From Acrocarpospora catenulata (lineage in GTDB: Bacteria; Actinomycetota; Actinomycetes; Streptosporangiales; Streptosporangiaceae), in the NCBI RefSeq assembly GCF_018476525.1, contig NZ_JAHCST010000081.1:1-35418 (forward strand): a DNA stretch of 35,418 nt. Reading direction: 5' to 3'. The notes beneath the pieces were generated by a model, which was given only the letters and a program-made list of their open reading frames with translations, made no database searches and was not told the DNA's origin. Made by a program: the position numbers and the translations under genes. Of this stretch, positions 18,110-26,400 are shown piece after piece; within the stretch, counting starts at the first letter, position 1, and every line of letters begins with the position of its first letter.

Positions 18110-18937
18110 ATGCGGCTGGAGGCGCTCGGACCACTGACGGTGACCGTGGCAGGGGAGACGGTCGCGATCCGCTCGGGCAAGCAGCGCGCGCTGCTGGCCA
18201 TCCTGCTCGCGCAGGCGGGCCGGCACGTGTCGCCCCGGCGTCTGACGCAGTCGCTGTGGGACGAACCGCCGGCGTCGGCCGCCGAGAATCTGCGCCTGCA
18301 CCTGTACTACCTGCGCCGCGCGCTCGGCGATCCCGACCGCGTCGTCCGCGAGCCCGCGGGGCTACGCCTGGTGGTACGGCCCGGCGAGGTGGACCTGGCG
18401 GACTTCGACCGGCTCGCCCGCGACGGCGACCACGCGCTGGCGCAGGGCCGGCCGGAGCGGGCCGGGAAGGTGTACGCCGAGGCGCTCGCCCTGTGGCGCG
18501 GCCCCGCCTACGGGGAACTGGCGGAGGTGCAACTGGTCAGGGAGAGCGTGCTCCGGCTGAACGAGGCCCGGCTACGGGTGATCGAGCAGCGGATCACGGC
18601 GGACCTGGCGCTGGGCCGGCACGCCGTCCTGGTGGCCGAGCTGATCCCCCTGGTGGCCGAGCACCCGCTGCGGGAGCGGCTGCGCGCCCACCTGATGCGG
18701 GCACTGGACCGGTGCGGCCGCCGGGCCGACGCCCTGGAGGTCTACCGGGTGGGCCGCCAGACCCTCGTGCGGGAGCAGGGTCTGGAGCCAGGGCCCGAGC
18801 TCAGGGCGGTGCACGACTCGATCCTGCGTGAGGAGGTCACCCCCGAGTCCGACCGGCGGTGGCTCGCTTCCCCGCCGCGCTCGGGGGCCGGCTGCGTGCG
18901 CTGCAGGCGCGCCGGCCGCCGCAGGTCACACGGCTAG
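18110..18937 (+). CDS. SARP-family transcriptional activator (winged-helix plus BTAD)
   Basis: This 275-aa protein has an OmpR-like DNA-binding domain (about 1-95; LGPLTVTVAGE, SGKQRALLAILL, LRLHLYYLRRALGD). A bacterial transcriptional activation domain with TPR-like helices follows (about 97-245; DFDRLARDGDHALAQ, ending EQGLEPGPELRAVHDSIL). It is a small SARP, a class that often activates secondary-metabolite clusters by binding direct heptamer repeats near the -35. No biosynthetic cluster is visible nearby. The start is ATG 18110 with GGAGG 8 nt upstream. An in-frame GTG upstream would add unrelated residues. The basic C-terminal tail after about 250 is atypical. Its stop TAG shares a CTAG with the stop of the convergent lipoprotein gene. 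Confidence 0.92.
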   Translation: MRLEALGPLTVTVAGETVAIRSGKQRALLAILLAQAGRHVSPRRLTQSLWDEPPASAAENLRLHLYYLRRALGDPDRVVREPAGLRLVVRPGEVDLADFDRLARDGDHALAQGRPERAGKVYAEALALWRGPAYGELAEVQLVRESVLRLNEARLRVIEQRITADLALGRHAVLVAELIPLVAEHPLRERLRAHLMRALDRCGRRADALEVYRVGRQTLVREQGLEPGPELRAVHDSILREEVTPESDRRWLASPPRSGAGCVRCRRAGRRRSHG

Positions 18938-19806
18938 CTGCCGGGAGCCGCGCGGTAGACGTCCCGGGCCAGCTTGGTGATTTTCTTGGTCGCGTCGGCC
19001 CACGCCGTGGTCTGGGTGGTCAGCAGGACCATGATGTAGCGGTCGCCGATCACGCCGGTGGTGTGCAGCACCGGGTGGACGAAGTCCACGTCGGCCGTGG
19101 CCGTACGGGCCCGGACGCATTTGGACGGCGGCACCGAGCCGTACCCGGACCAGCCCTGCTTGACCGCCCACGGCCGGGGGACCGCGCGGGGGATGCCGAA
19201 GTACTGGTCGAATCCGTCGCTGCCGCACGGCTCGGCCTTGCGCAGTTCGCCCATGATGGTGTCGCGGACCTTCGGTTCGGCCTTCTCCAGCAGGTAGCGG
19301 TAGACCTTGGCGATGTCCAGCGCGCTGATCGCGGTGTACCCCCAGAAGCCGGGCTTGTCGGCGGGCGGCGGGCTGGTGTCGGTGAGCTTGAGCCGCTTGG
19401 CCATCCGCAGGATGATCTTCCCCTGCCCGCCGCGCCGCCAGAGCGCGGTGGCCGCGTCGTCGTCGCTGACCCGGAGCATCGGCCGCAGCACGGCCAGGTC
19501 GGGCTTGGCCACGTCCTCCAGGTGGTCGATGGCGATGAGCAGCTTGACCACCGAGGCCGAGCGGAAGCGCTTGTGCACGTTGCGGGAGACGGTGACCCGC
19601 CTGGCCTGCCGGTCGAAGACCACGTACCCGGCGGTGACGCCGCTCGGCACCACCACCCGCTTGCGCGGCGCGGGCGAGGGCGGCGGCGTGGCCGCCGATT
19701 CGAAGGCGGCCGTCTTGGTGACCGGAACAGGTGGCTCCGACGCGCAGCCCCCGAGGACGGGGGCGAGAAGAAGCAGGCCGGCAACGGCCACCAGGCTGGG
19801 ACGCAC
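18934..19806 (-). CDS. Lipoprotein with class A beta-lactamase-like serine hydrolase fold
   Basis: This 290-aa protein has a lipoprotein signal with lipobox LGGC (Cys21), so it should be anchored outside the cell. A Pro/Ser-rich linker (about 25-50) leads to a domain with SxxK (Ser85-Val-Val-Lys88, in FRSASVVKLLIAID). A DDD stretch after Ser114 sits where the SDN loop would be (VSDDDAATALW), and VKQGWSG sits where KTG would be. This is the layout of class A beta-lactamase-like serine hydrolases, but the second and third motifs are not canonical. True lactamase activity is doubtful and a cell-wall peptidase or binding role is possible. It converges on the SARP gene with overlapping stops. Confidence 0.78.
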   Translation of the reverse strand: MRPSLVAVAGLLLLAPVLGGCASEPPVPVTKTAAFESAATPPPSPAPRKRVVVPSGVTAGYVVFDRQARRVTVSRNVHKRFRSASVVKLLIAIDHLEDVAKPDLAVLRPMLRVSDDDAATALWRRGGQGKIILRMAKRLKLTDTSPPPADKPGFWGYTAISALDIAKVYRYLLEKAEPKVRDTIMGELRKAEPCGSDGFDQYFGIPRAVPRPWAVKQGWSGYGSVPPSKCVRARTATADVDFVHPVLHTTGVIGDRYIMVLLTTQTTAWADATKKITKLARDVYRAAPGS

Positions 19807-19954
19807 CCGCCAAAATTAGCCGAGGAGTCAAATCACGCGCGGAGATATCCACCATTTCACGCGATCATGACGCTTCCCGCGCCGCCGACAGGCGGCTTTC
19901 CCGATGCCACAGCACTTCCCGCCGCCGTATCGCCGCGAATACCGCTAACCTTAT
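19807..19954. other. Divergent promoter region between the lipoprotein and spherulin-4-like genes
   Basis: This 148-bp gap is AT-richer than its surroundings. It contains a direct repeat TCACGCG (19833-19839 and 19857-19863, 24 bp apart), a possible regulator site. I could not assign a convincing -35/-10 for either direction. Confidence 0.3.
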
Positions 19955-19960
19955 GTGTCC

Positions 19961-21622
19961 ATGGTGCTACTGCGGGTCATCGCATCTTTCGTCCTGTTAT
20001 TGACCCCCGGCGCGGATGACGAGGTCATCGGCCAGTTGCCGGGGGTGCCCGCCTATTTCACGGTCGGCACCTGGGACCGGCTGGCGGGCCCGGGCCTGGC
20101 GGTCGCCAACCCCGTCTCCGGGCCCGGCCGCCGGGTGGACCCGGAACTCGCCGCCGCCATCGAGGGCGCCCACGACCGGGGGGTGACCGTGCTCGGCTAC
20201 GTCACCACCGGCTACCTCGGGCGGACCGGCAGGGTCACCCGGTTCGGTGAGACCGGCGAGGCGTCCTGGCTGGCCCAGACGCAGCAGGAGATCGCCGCCT
20301 GGTACCGGCTCTACGGAGCGCACGGCCTGGCCGGGATCTTCCTGGACGAGGTCCCCGACGCCTGCGCCGTCACCCCCGGCTACCGGGAGCTGCGCGCCTT
20401 CACCCGCAGGTACGACCCGGCCGCCCGGGTCGCCGTCAACCCGGGCACCGGCGTGCCGGACTGCTTCTCCGGGGTGGCCGACGTGCTGGTCGCGTTCGAA
20501 GGGGACCTGGCCGCCTACCGGGCGTGGCAGCCGCCGGCCTGGCAGCTCGCCCAGGACCCGCGCCGGTTCTGGCATCTGGTGCACGGCGCCGCCGACCCGG
20601 CCGAGGCGATGCGCCTGGGCAGGCTCCGCAACGCGGGCTACATGTACGTGACGCCGGACACCCTGGCCAATCCGTGGGACACCCTGCCGCCCGCCGCGTA
20701 CTGGGCGGCCGAACGGGAGGCGGGGGCCGCGCCGGTCAAGGTGCCGCCCGCGCGGCCCGGCGCGCCCGAGGTGGCCGTGCGCGGGGCGACCTCGCTCCGG
20801 CTGCGCTGGACTGGGGTGACCGGGGCGGTGGCGTACGAGGTCTACCGGGACGGGCAGTGGACGGGCGGCACCCTGGGCGCCGCGCCGGAGTTCGACCTGG
20901 ACGGCCTGAAGCCCGGCAGGTCCTACGAGTTCCGGGTCCGCGCCAGGGACCGCGCGGGCAACCTCTCGGCGCCTGGCCCGGCCGTACGGCTGGGCACCCT
21001 GCCCTTCCCCGGCGTGCGCCCCGCCCCGCCAGGGGACCTGACGGCCACCCGGATCCGCCCCTCGGGGCTGCGCCTGAGCTGGCAGGCCTCCTCCGGGGTG
21101 TACGACGTCTACCAGGACGGCCGCCTGATCGCCACCACGACCGGTACGGCTCTCGCGGTGGGCTCCCTGGAACCGGCGACCACCACGACCTTCACGGTGG
21201 TCGCCAGGAACGACGCCGGCGGCGCCTCCGGGCCCGATCTGACGGTGACCACGCCCCCGGCGGCCAGTGCGCCCATCACGGAGGCCGCGGGGGAGATCGG
21301 CGCGGACGCGGTGGTGTACCAGGCCAGGTTCGGCCGGGCCTTCGACCTCCATCAGGTGCTGCTGGATCTGGACGGGGACCGGGACACCGGAGTCGCCGTG
21401 GCCGGGCTCGGGGCCGATCACCTGATCGAGAGCGGGTGGCTGTTCCGCCAGCGGGAGCCGGGGTGGAACTGGACGCCGGTGGCGCCGGTGAGCCTCGCGG
21501 TGTCCGATGACCTGTACGTCTGGCGGGTGCCCAAAACCGCATTTCCCGAAATTTCGAGGCATCGGGTGGTCTTCAAGGGCGCGGTGCCGGAGGCGTACAG
21601 CGAGGTGGTGGAGATGGGGTGA
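19961..21622 (+). CDS. Secreted spherulation-specific family 4 (spherulin-4-like) protein with two FN3 domains
   Basis: A short hydrophobic signal (MVLLRVIASFVLLLTPGAD) precedes a TIM-barrel-like domain (about 20-245). That domain has VANPVSGPGRRVDPEL, VTVLGYVTTGYLGRT, GLAGIFLDEVPD and RVAVNPGTG, the pattern of spherulin-4 and related putative glycosidases. Two fibronectin type III domains follow (about 262-345 and 350-430), then an uncharacterised beta-rich end of about 110 residues. Members are probably wall- or polysaccharide-acting, and for some relatives an alpha-galactosaminidase-like activity is known; here it is inferred. I chose ATG 19961. A GTG at 19955 is equally possible, and no Shine-Dalgarno is seen, so the mRNA may be leaderless. 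Confidence 0.82.
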   Translation: MVLLRVIASFVLLLTPGADDEVIGQLPGVPAYFTVGTWDRLAGPGLAVANPVSGPGRRVDPELAAAIEGAHDRGVTVLGYVTTGYLGRTGRVTRFGETGEASWLAQTQQEIAAWYRLYGAHGLAGIFLDEVPDACAVTPGYRELRAFTRRYDPAARVAVNPGTGVPDCFSGVADVLVAFEGDLAAYRAWQPPAWQLAQDPRRFWHLVHGAADPAEAMRLGRLRNAGYMYVTPDTLANPWDTLPPAAYWAAEREAGAAPVKVPPARPGAPEVAVRGATSLRLRWTGVTGAVAYEVYRDGQWTGGTLGAAPEFDLDGLKPGRSYEFRVRARDRAGNLSAPGPAVRLGTLPFPGVRPAPPGDLTATRIRPSGLRLSWQASSGVYDVYQDGRLIATTTGTALAVGSLEPATTTTFTVVARNDAGGASGPDLTVTTPPAASAPITEAAGEIGADAVVYQARFGRAFDLHQVLLDLDGDRDTGVAVAGLGADHLIESGWLFRQREPGWNWTPVAPVSLAVSDDLYVWRVPKTAFPEISRHRVVFKGAVPEAYSEVVEMG

Positions 21623-21673
21623 ACCAGGGGAGCGCGGGCCGGGCCCGTGAATCACGGTTCTCCCCGGGCGGAT

Positions 21674-21689
21674 GAGGATTGTTATCCTC
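21674..21689. repeat. GAGGAT-TGTT-ATCCTC inverted repeat
   Basis: This 6-bp perfect inverted repeat with a TGTT loop lies 52 bp after the spherulin-4-like gene. There is no T-run, so terminator function is weak. It could be an operator. Confidence 0.3.
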
Positions 21690-21784
21690 CGATGACTCCC
21701 TGTGCACCCGGTGCCGTGAGAGCAGAGCTGAGCGCTGTTGGGGCCATGGCAAACTTCAGTTCATCCTGCACCGTGGAGAGCAGC

Positions 21785-21814
21785 TTTGCAATCCTGCAAA
21801 TGCAATATTGCAAA
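21785..21814. promoter_or_regulatory. TGCAA repeat array, probable operator of the XRE-DUF397 pair
   Basis: Four TGCAA copies start at 21787, 21795, 21801 and 21809 (spacing 8, 6, 8). The whole has dyad symmetry: TTTGCAAT (21785-21792) faces ATTGCAAA (21807-21814), and the right half contains the palindrome GCAATATTGC (21802-21811). It lies 26 bp before the XRE start codon and is an AT-rich island in GC-rich DNA. The likely reader is the XRE protein encoded just downstream, by autoregulation. That is inferred. Confidence 0.6.
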
Positions 21815-21839
21815 CTGCCGCTTTGTGGGGAGTCCGCTG

Positions 21840-22682
21840 ATGAGCGCTGGGCGTAGCCCGACGGTCCGGCTCCGGCGTCTGGCCGGTGAGCTGGTCCGGC
21901 TGCGTTGCGAGGCGGGCTACTCCCGCGAGGAGGTGTCCCAGCTGCTCGGACTGGCCAGTTCCACGGTGTACCGGATCGAGACAGGGCACACCCGGCCACA
22001 GGGCCGGACCATGCGGGACCTCCTCGCTCTCTACGGCGCCACCGATCAGGAGCGGGCAGCCCTGCTCGAACTGATCCGGGACGCCGGCCGTCGCGGGTGG
22101 TGGCACAGCTTCGGAGACGTGATCTCCGGGCCGTACGTGGGCTTGGAGGCGGAAGCCGCCAGCGTCCGCAACTACGAGCCGGTGATGCTGCCGGGGCTGC
22201 TGGAGACCGAGGACTACGCCCGCGCGGTCATCGGCGCGGCCCTGGTCGAGGACCCGAAGGAGATCGAGCGGCGGATCACCGTGCGGCTGGAGCGGCAACG
22301 GCGCCTGTCCGACCCGGCCTTCGAACTCTGGGTGGTGCTCGACGAGGCCGCACTACGGCGACCCGTTGGCGGGCCGCACGTCATGGCCGAGCAGTTGCGC
22401 AGGCTCCAGGAGCTCGCCCTCCAGCCGAACGTCACCATCCAGGTGCTGCCGTTCGACGCCGGGGCCTACCTGGGCATGGGCAACCCGCTGGCGATCCTCG
22501 CCTTCCCCGACCCCGAGGATGGCGACATCGTCTTCCTGGAGAGCGCCGGCGGCGAGCTCTACCTGGAGGAAGCCGACCAGGTTCGCCGGTACGCCCAAGT
22601 CTTCGACCATCTCCGCGCCGCAGCTCTAAGCCCGGAGAAGTCCAGAGAGAAGATCGAATCGGTGGAGAAGGAGATGGCATGA
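21840..22682 (+). CDS. XRE-family regulator with DUF5753 (Scr1-type antitoxin-like) domain
   Basis: This 280-aa protein has an N-terminal XRE HTH (about 14-68; REEVSQLLGLASSTVYRIET) and a DUF5753 domain (about 90-270). The latter has NYEPVMLPGLLETEDYARAV, FELWVVLDEAALRRPVGG, VTIQVLPFDAGAY and DGDIVFLES. Such proteins are numerous in filamentous actinomycetes and are nearly always paired with DUF397. Some affect development and antibiotic production, and DUF5753-DUF397 has been proposed as a toxin-antitoxin-like pair. ATG 21840 has GGGGAG 7 nt upstream. Longer in-frame starts run through the TGCAA operator and are unlikely. The stop overlaps the DUF397 start by 4 bp (ATGA). Confidence 0.93.
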   Translation: MSAGRSPTVRLRRLAGELVRLRCEAGYSREEVSQLLGLASSTVYRIETGHTRPQGRTMRDLLALYGATDQERAALLELIRDAGRRGWWHSFGDVISGPYVGLEAEAASVRNYEPVMLPGLLETEDYARAVIGAALVEDPKEIERRITVRLERQRRLSDPAFELWVVLDEAALRRPVGGPHVMAEQLRRLQELALQPNVTIQVLPFDAGAYLGMGNPLAILAFPDPEDGDIVFLESAGGELYLEEADQVRRYAQVFDHLRAAALSPEKSREKIESVEKEMA

Positions 22683-22897
22683 AGGACATTCAGCCAACGG
22701 ATCTGGCCGACGCGACGTGGCGTAAGGCCACCCGTTCCAACACCCAGGGCAACCAGTGTGTCGAGGTGGCCCAGCTCACGCACGGCGTGGCCGTGCGCGA
22801 CTCCAAGGACCCCCAGGGTCCCAAGCTGCTGTTCACCCCCGGCGAGTGGGACGCCTTCGTCCACGGGGTGAAGGGCGGCGAGTTCGACCTGTCCTGA
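22679..22897 (+). CDS. DUF397 small protein, partner of the XRE regulator
   Basis: This 72-residue protein shows the DUF397 pattern: ATWRKATRSNTQGNQCVEVA, then VAVRDSKDPQGPKLLFTPGEW and a C-terminal GVKGGEFDLS. It is cytoplasmic. The ATG at 22679 overlaps the XRE stop by 4 bp, with AAGGAG about 6 nt upstream, so the pair is translationally coupled. DUF397 proteins probably bind or modulate the cognate XRE protein. The biochemical role is unsettled. Confidence 0.93.
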   Translation: MKDIQPTDLADATWRKATRSNTQGNQCVEVAQLTHGVAVRDSKDPQGPKLLFTPGEWDAFVHGVKGGEFDLS

Positions 22898-22923
22898 TCT
22901 TCTGAGCCAACCAGAAAAAACGC

Positions 22924-22962
22924 GTACGGCCCGCACACCGCCTCCCGGTGCGCGGGCCGTAC
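22924..22962 (-). terminator. Strong intrinsic terminator between the convergent DUF397 and lipoprotein genes
   Basis: GTACGGCCCGC (22924-22934) pairs perfectly with GCGGGCCGTAC (22952-22962), extended by an inner CACCG/CGGTG. On the minus strand the stem is followed by TTTTTT (opposite the A6 before 22921), so it terminates the small lipoprotein gene. The stem can also stop DUF397 transcription. Confidence 0.85.
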
Positions 22963-22977
22963 CTTACGTGAGATATG

Positions 22978-23334
22978 TCAGGCGCAGGCGAGGCCGAGTT
23001 CCTGGGTGGCCTCGCTGGCCTTGGTCGCGAACTCGGTCACGGCCGCCGGGTTCGACGGGTCGATCTTGAAGGCGGCCCAGGTGTCGGCCATCTTCGACAG
23101 CGACGACTGCAGGTCGCCGTCGGCCTTGGCGGCCAGGTCCTTGAGCTGGCCGGCCAGGTCAGAGGTCGCCTTGTTGATGGCGTCCAGGTCGCCGGCCGAG
23201 GCACCGGCCGCGGCGCTGTAGTCGGTGAACGCCTTCACTGCCTCCTGGCAGACCGCCGTGGAGTTGCCACCCCCGCAGGCGGTCAGCAGAGCGGCGGCCG
23301 CGAAGGTGACGATGGCGAGGCGAGCGGTTTTCAT
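22978..23334 (-). CDS. Small secreted lipoprotein of unknown function
   Basis: This 118-aa protein has a lipoprotein signal peptide and lipobox LTAC with Cys20, followed by GGG. The mature part (about 98 residues) is predicted alpha-helical, Ala/Asp-rich and acidic. It has two more cysteines (in AVCQEAVKAF and at GLACA near the end) that could form one disulfide. I do not recognise the family. The gene is monocistronic, with a strong terminator downstream. Its leader contains a 10-bp hairpin covering the only good Shine-Dalgarno (AGGAAGG), so translation may be regulated. Confidence 0.75.
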   Translation of the reverse strand: MKTARLAIVTFAAAALLTACGGGNSTAVCQEAVKAFTDYSAAAGASAGDLDAINKATSDLAGQLKDLAAKADGDLQSSLSKMADTWAAFKIDPSNPAAVTEFATKASEATQELGLACA

Positions 23335-23345
23335 CGGAGGGATGC

Positions 23346-23383
23346 CTTCCTAGTGATCTGGGAACGCCAGTGACACTAGGAAG
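23346..23383 (-). promoter_or_regulatory. SD-sequestering leader hairpin of the small lipoprotein gene
   Basis: CTTCCTAGTG (23346-23355) and CACTAGGAAG (23374-23383) form a perfect 10-bp inverted repeat, with an inner CTGG/CCAG stem and a GAACG loop. On the mRNA the 3' arm carries AGGAAG, the only Shine-Dalgarno-like sequence, about 11 nt before the ATG at 23334. A folded leader would hide it. It could be an RNA thermometer, a protein-binding site or a DNA operator. Confidence 0.55.
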
Positions 23384-23411
23384 AGTGGGTTGCGGACCAC
23401 TTTCACTTCGC

Positions 23412-23425
23412 TTACACCGTTACAC
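23412..23425. repeat. Tandem TTACACCG/TTACACGG half-sites upstream of the small lipoprotein gene
   Basis: TTACAC occurs twice with an 8-bp period (23412-23417, 23420-23425), about 30 bp upstream of the leader hairpin. It could be an activator site or part of an alternative-sigma promoter. The function is not established. Confidence 0.3.
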
Positions 23426-23447
23426 GGGCCTTATCTCCCCAGGTGGG

Positions 23448-23480
23448 TTGGGGGAAGGGCCCAGGGCGCCCTTCCCCCAA
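23448..23480 (-). terminator. Hairpin terminator after the sugar dehydrogenase gene
   Basis: TTGGGGGAAGGGC (23448-23460) pairs perfectly with GCCCTTCCCCCAA (23468-23480) around a 7-nt loop, 5 bp after the dehydrogenase stop codon. It has no T-run, as is usual for many actinobacterial terminators. Confidence 0.8.
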
Positions 23481-23485
23481 CGCTT

Positions 23486-26400
23486 TTACCGGAGCCGCGC
23501 GATCAGCGCCTGGGCATCCCTGACCAGAGCGTCCCGCGCCGCCGCGTCGTGGACGTTGCCGGACTTCTCGGCGTGCTTGATGAAGCGGTCAAGCGCGTCG
23601 ATGGCCTGCGTGGTCCTGCCGCCGTTCTGGTGCTGCTCGGCCGAGTCGAGCGCGGAGAGCAGCGGATCGGCCGCGTCGGCCTTCACCGTTCCCGCGTCCT
23701 TGAACCGGGTCACCAGCGCCCGCACATCGGCGTAGGAGGTGGTGGTCGTGAAGGTCACGGTCTGGCTGGTGACCTTCCCGGCCTTGTCGGTGGCGGTGGC
23801 CTTGAACTCGTGCTCGCCGAGGCTGAGCGTCCAGAGCGGCACCGTGACGCCGGAGGGGACCTCCTGGCCGTCGATGGTGGCCTTGACGCTGTCGATGCCC
23901 GAGGTCGCGTCGGTCGCCGACACCACGGGGGTGATCGAGGCCGAGTCGCCGTACGTGGTGGCTTCCACGCCCGACGCCGACAGCACCGGCGCGGTCTTGT
24001 CGATCTTCACGGTGAGCGTGCCGACGGGTGAGACGTTGCCGCCGGTGTCGGTGGCCCGGTACCGGAAGTCGTGCACACCCTCGGCGCTGAGGGTCACCGG
24101 GTTGGTGGTGGTGGTCCAGGTCGCGCCGCCGTTGAGCGAGTACTGCCGGCTGGCCACCGCGCCGTTGTCGGTGGCGGTCAGCGTGACGGTGACGTTGCCG
24201 GTGTACCAGCCGTTGGCGCCGTCCGGCTGCGCCGGGCTGGCGGTGGCGGTGACGACGGGCGGGGTGGTGTCGCCGACGCCGCCGCCCTGGAAGGTGAAGG
24301 CGTCCACCTCGACGCCACCCGTGGAGGTGACGTAGAGCCGGCCGGTGCCGGCGGGCGCCTGGCCCAGCGCGGTGGTGACGGTCTGCCACCCCGCCCCCGC
24401 GGGCACGGTCACGGTGGCGAAGGGTGCGGCGGTGGCCGAGTTCCAGCGCAGGGAGAGCGTGCCGGCGCCGGACGCCTTCGTCTGGACTCCGGTGATGCCG
24501 GTGAAGTTGACCGGGTCGTAGGCGATCCAGTCCCCGGCGTCGAAGGAGGTGACCTTGCTCCTGGCCGACGCGGTGTCATCGGCGACGACGGTGACGCCGC
24601 TGACCTCGTCGGCGTGCTCGGCCTGCATCAGCTTGGGGTTGAGGATGACGGCGGCCTCGCCGCGCGCGGGCGGCAGGCCGTTGGCCCCGTTGTCCCGGTA
24701 GCCGACCACGACCACGCCGTAGATGTTCTCGGTCTCGCCGTGCTCGGGAGCGTTGACCGGGGTCGGCCAGGCGCCCGAGCAGCCGGTGCCCTGGGTCTCG
24801 GGGTGGGCGTGGGTGTCGTGCCCGAGGCCGAAGTCCCACTGCACCCGGCTGCACACCGGGTTGTTGCCGTCCTCGGCGTCGACGACCCCGATCTGGTACG
24901 GCAGCGCGTTGCCCCAGTCGAAGAAGCCGCCGTTGGCGGGCTTCTGGATGGTCACCTCGGGCGCGGTGTTGCCCACGCTGATCTCGATCGAGGTGACCCC
25001 GGACAGGCCGCCCGCGTCGGTGACCCGCAGCCGCGCCGTGTAGAGGCCCACCTCGGGGTAGGTGTGCGTGATGGTGGCGCCGGTCGCGTCGAACTCGCCG
25101 TCGCCGTCCAGGTCCCAGTCGTAGGTCAGCGGGCCCGGCTCGTCCACGGAGCCGGAGCCGTCGAACTTGACGGTCAGCGGCGCCGAGCTGCTGGAGGCGC
25201 GGTCAACGGTGATCTTCGCCTGCGGGGTCTTGTTGCCCGGGGTGTAGTCGATCCGGTAGAGGCCGGCGTCGGGGTTGGCGCGGAAGAAGCCGTCCCCGTA
25301 CTCCAGGACGTACAGCGAGCCGTCGGGGCCGAACTCGATGTCCATCGGGTTGTCGGTGAGCGGCTGCGCCCCGGTGCGCAGCGCGCTGTTGGGCAGGAAG
25401 TGCTCCAGCTTGGTGACCGGCCCGTTCGGGTAGGTCACGGTGAAGGCCGCGAGGTAGTCCTGCGAGAACTCGGCGAAGAACGCCTTGTTGTCCCAGTACT
25501 GGGGGAACTTGGTGGGCGACGGGTTGTCCGCGTCGTAGTGGTAGATCGGCCCGCCCATCGGCCCCTGGCCGCCCTGGGGTTCGAACTCGATCAGACCGGC
25601 CCACTCCGCGGGCTGGTGGGCGACGGTGTCGCCGTAGTAGAGGTTGGCCGGTACCGCGGGAGGCAGCTGCGCGATCCCGGTGTTCCAGCGCGAGGTGTTC
25701 TTCGGACCCGCGTCGCAGTCGAGCCACTCACGCGGCTGGGCGGTGGCGAAGTCCCAGTCGTTGTAGTTGAAGTTGTCGCCCGTGCAGTACGGCCAGCCGC
25801 TGTTGATGGGCCTGCTGATCGCCGTGATGTTCCACTCGACGTAGCCCAGCGGTCCCCGGGTGGGGCTGGAGGCTCCGGCGTCCGGTCCGTAGTCACCCCA
25901 GGAGACGGTTCCGGTCGCGGCGTCCACGTCCATCCGGAACGGGTTGCGCACGCCGGTCACGAAGATCTCCGGCCGGGTCTTCTCGGTGCCCGGCGCGAAC
26001 AGGTTGCCGGCCGGGATCGTGTACGACCCGTCCTCCTGCACCTTGATCCTCAGGATCTTGCCGCGCAGGTCGTTGGTGTTGCCCGCGCCGCGCCGCGAGT
26101 CGAAGCCGGGGTTCATGCCGGGCGCGTCGTTGTTGGGCGCGTAGCCGTTGGCCCCCGGCGCGCTGGCGGGCGTGTTGTCGCCCGTGGCCAGGTAGAGGTT
26201 GCCCTCGTCGTCCCAGTCCATGTCACCGGCGACGTGGCAGCACTGGCCGCGCTGCGTCTCGACCTTGATGATGACCTGCTCGGTGGACAGGTCCAGGGCG
26301 CTGCCGGTCCACTTGAACCGGGAGAGCTGGTTGTAGCCCTTCCACTGGTTCCAGTACGACTCGTCCGCCCCGGCGGGCAGCGAGTTGGGCGCCGACCCGG

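Noticed and set aside
21738-22682. A longer start for the XRE regulator (34 additional residues)
   Set aside because: The extension would run through the TGCAA operator and has a Cys-rich, non-family sequence. ATG 21840 has a good ribosome site at the right distance.
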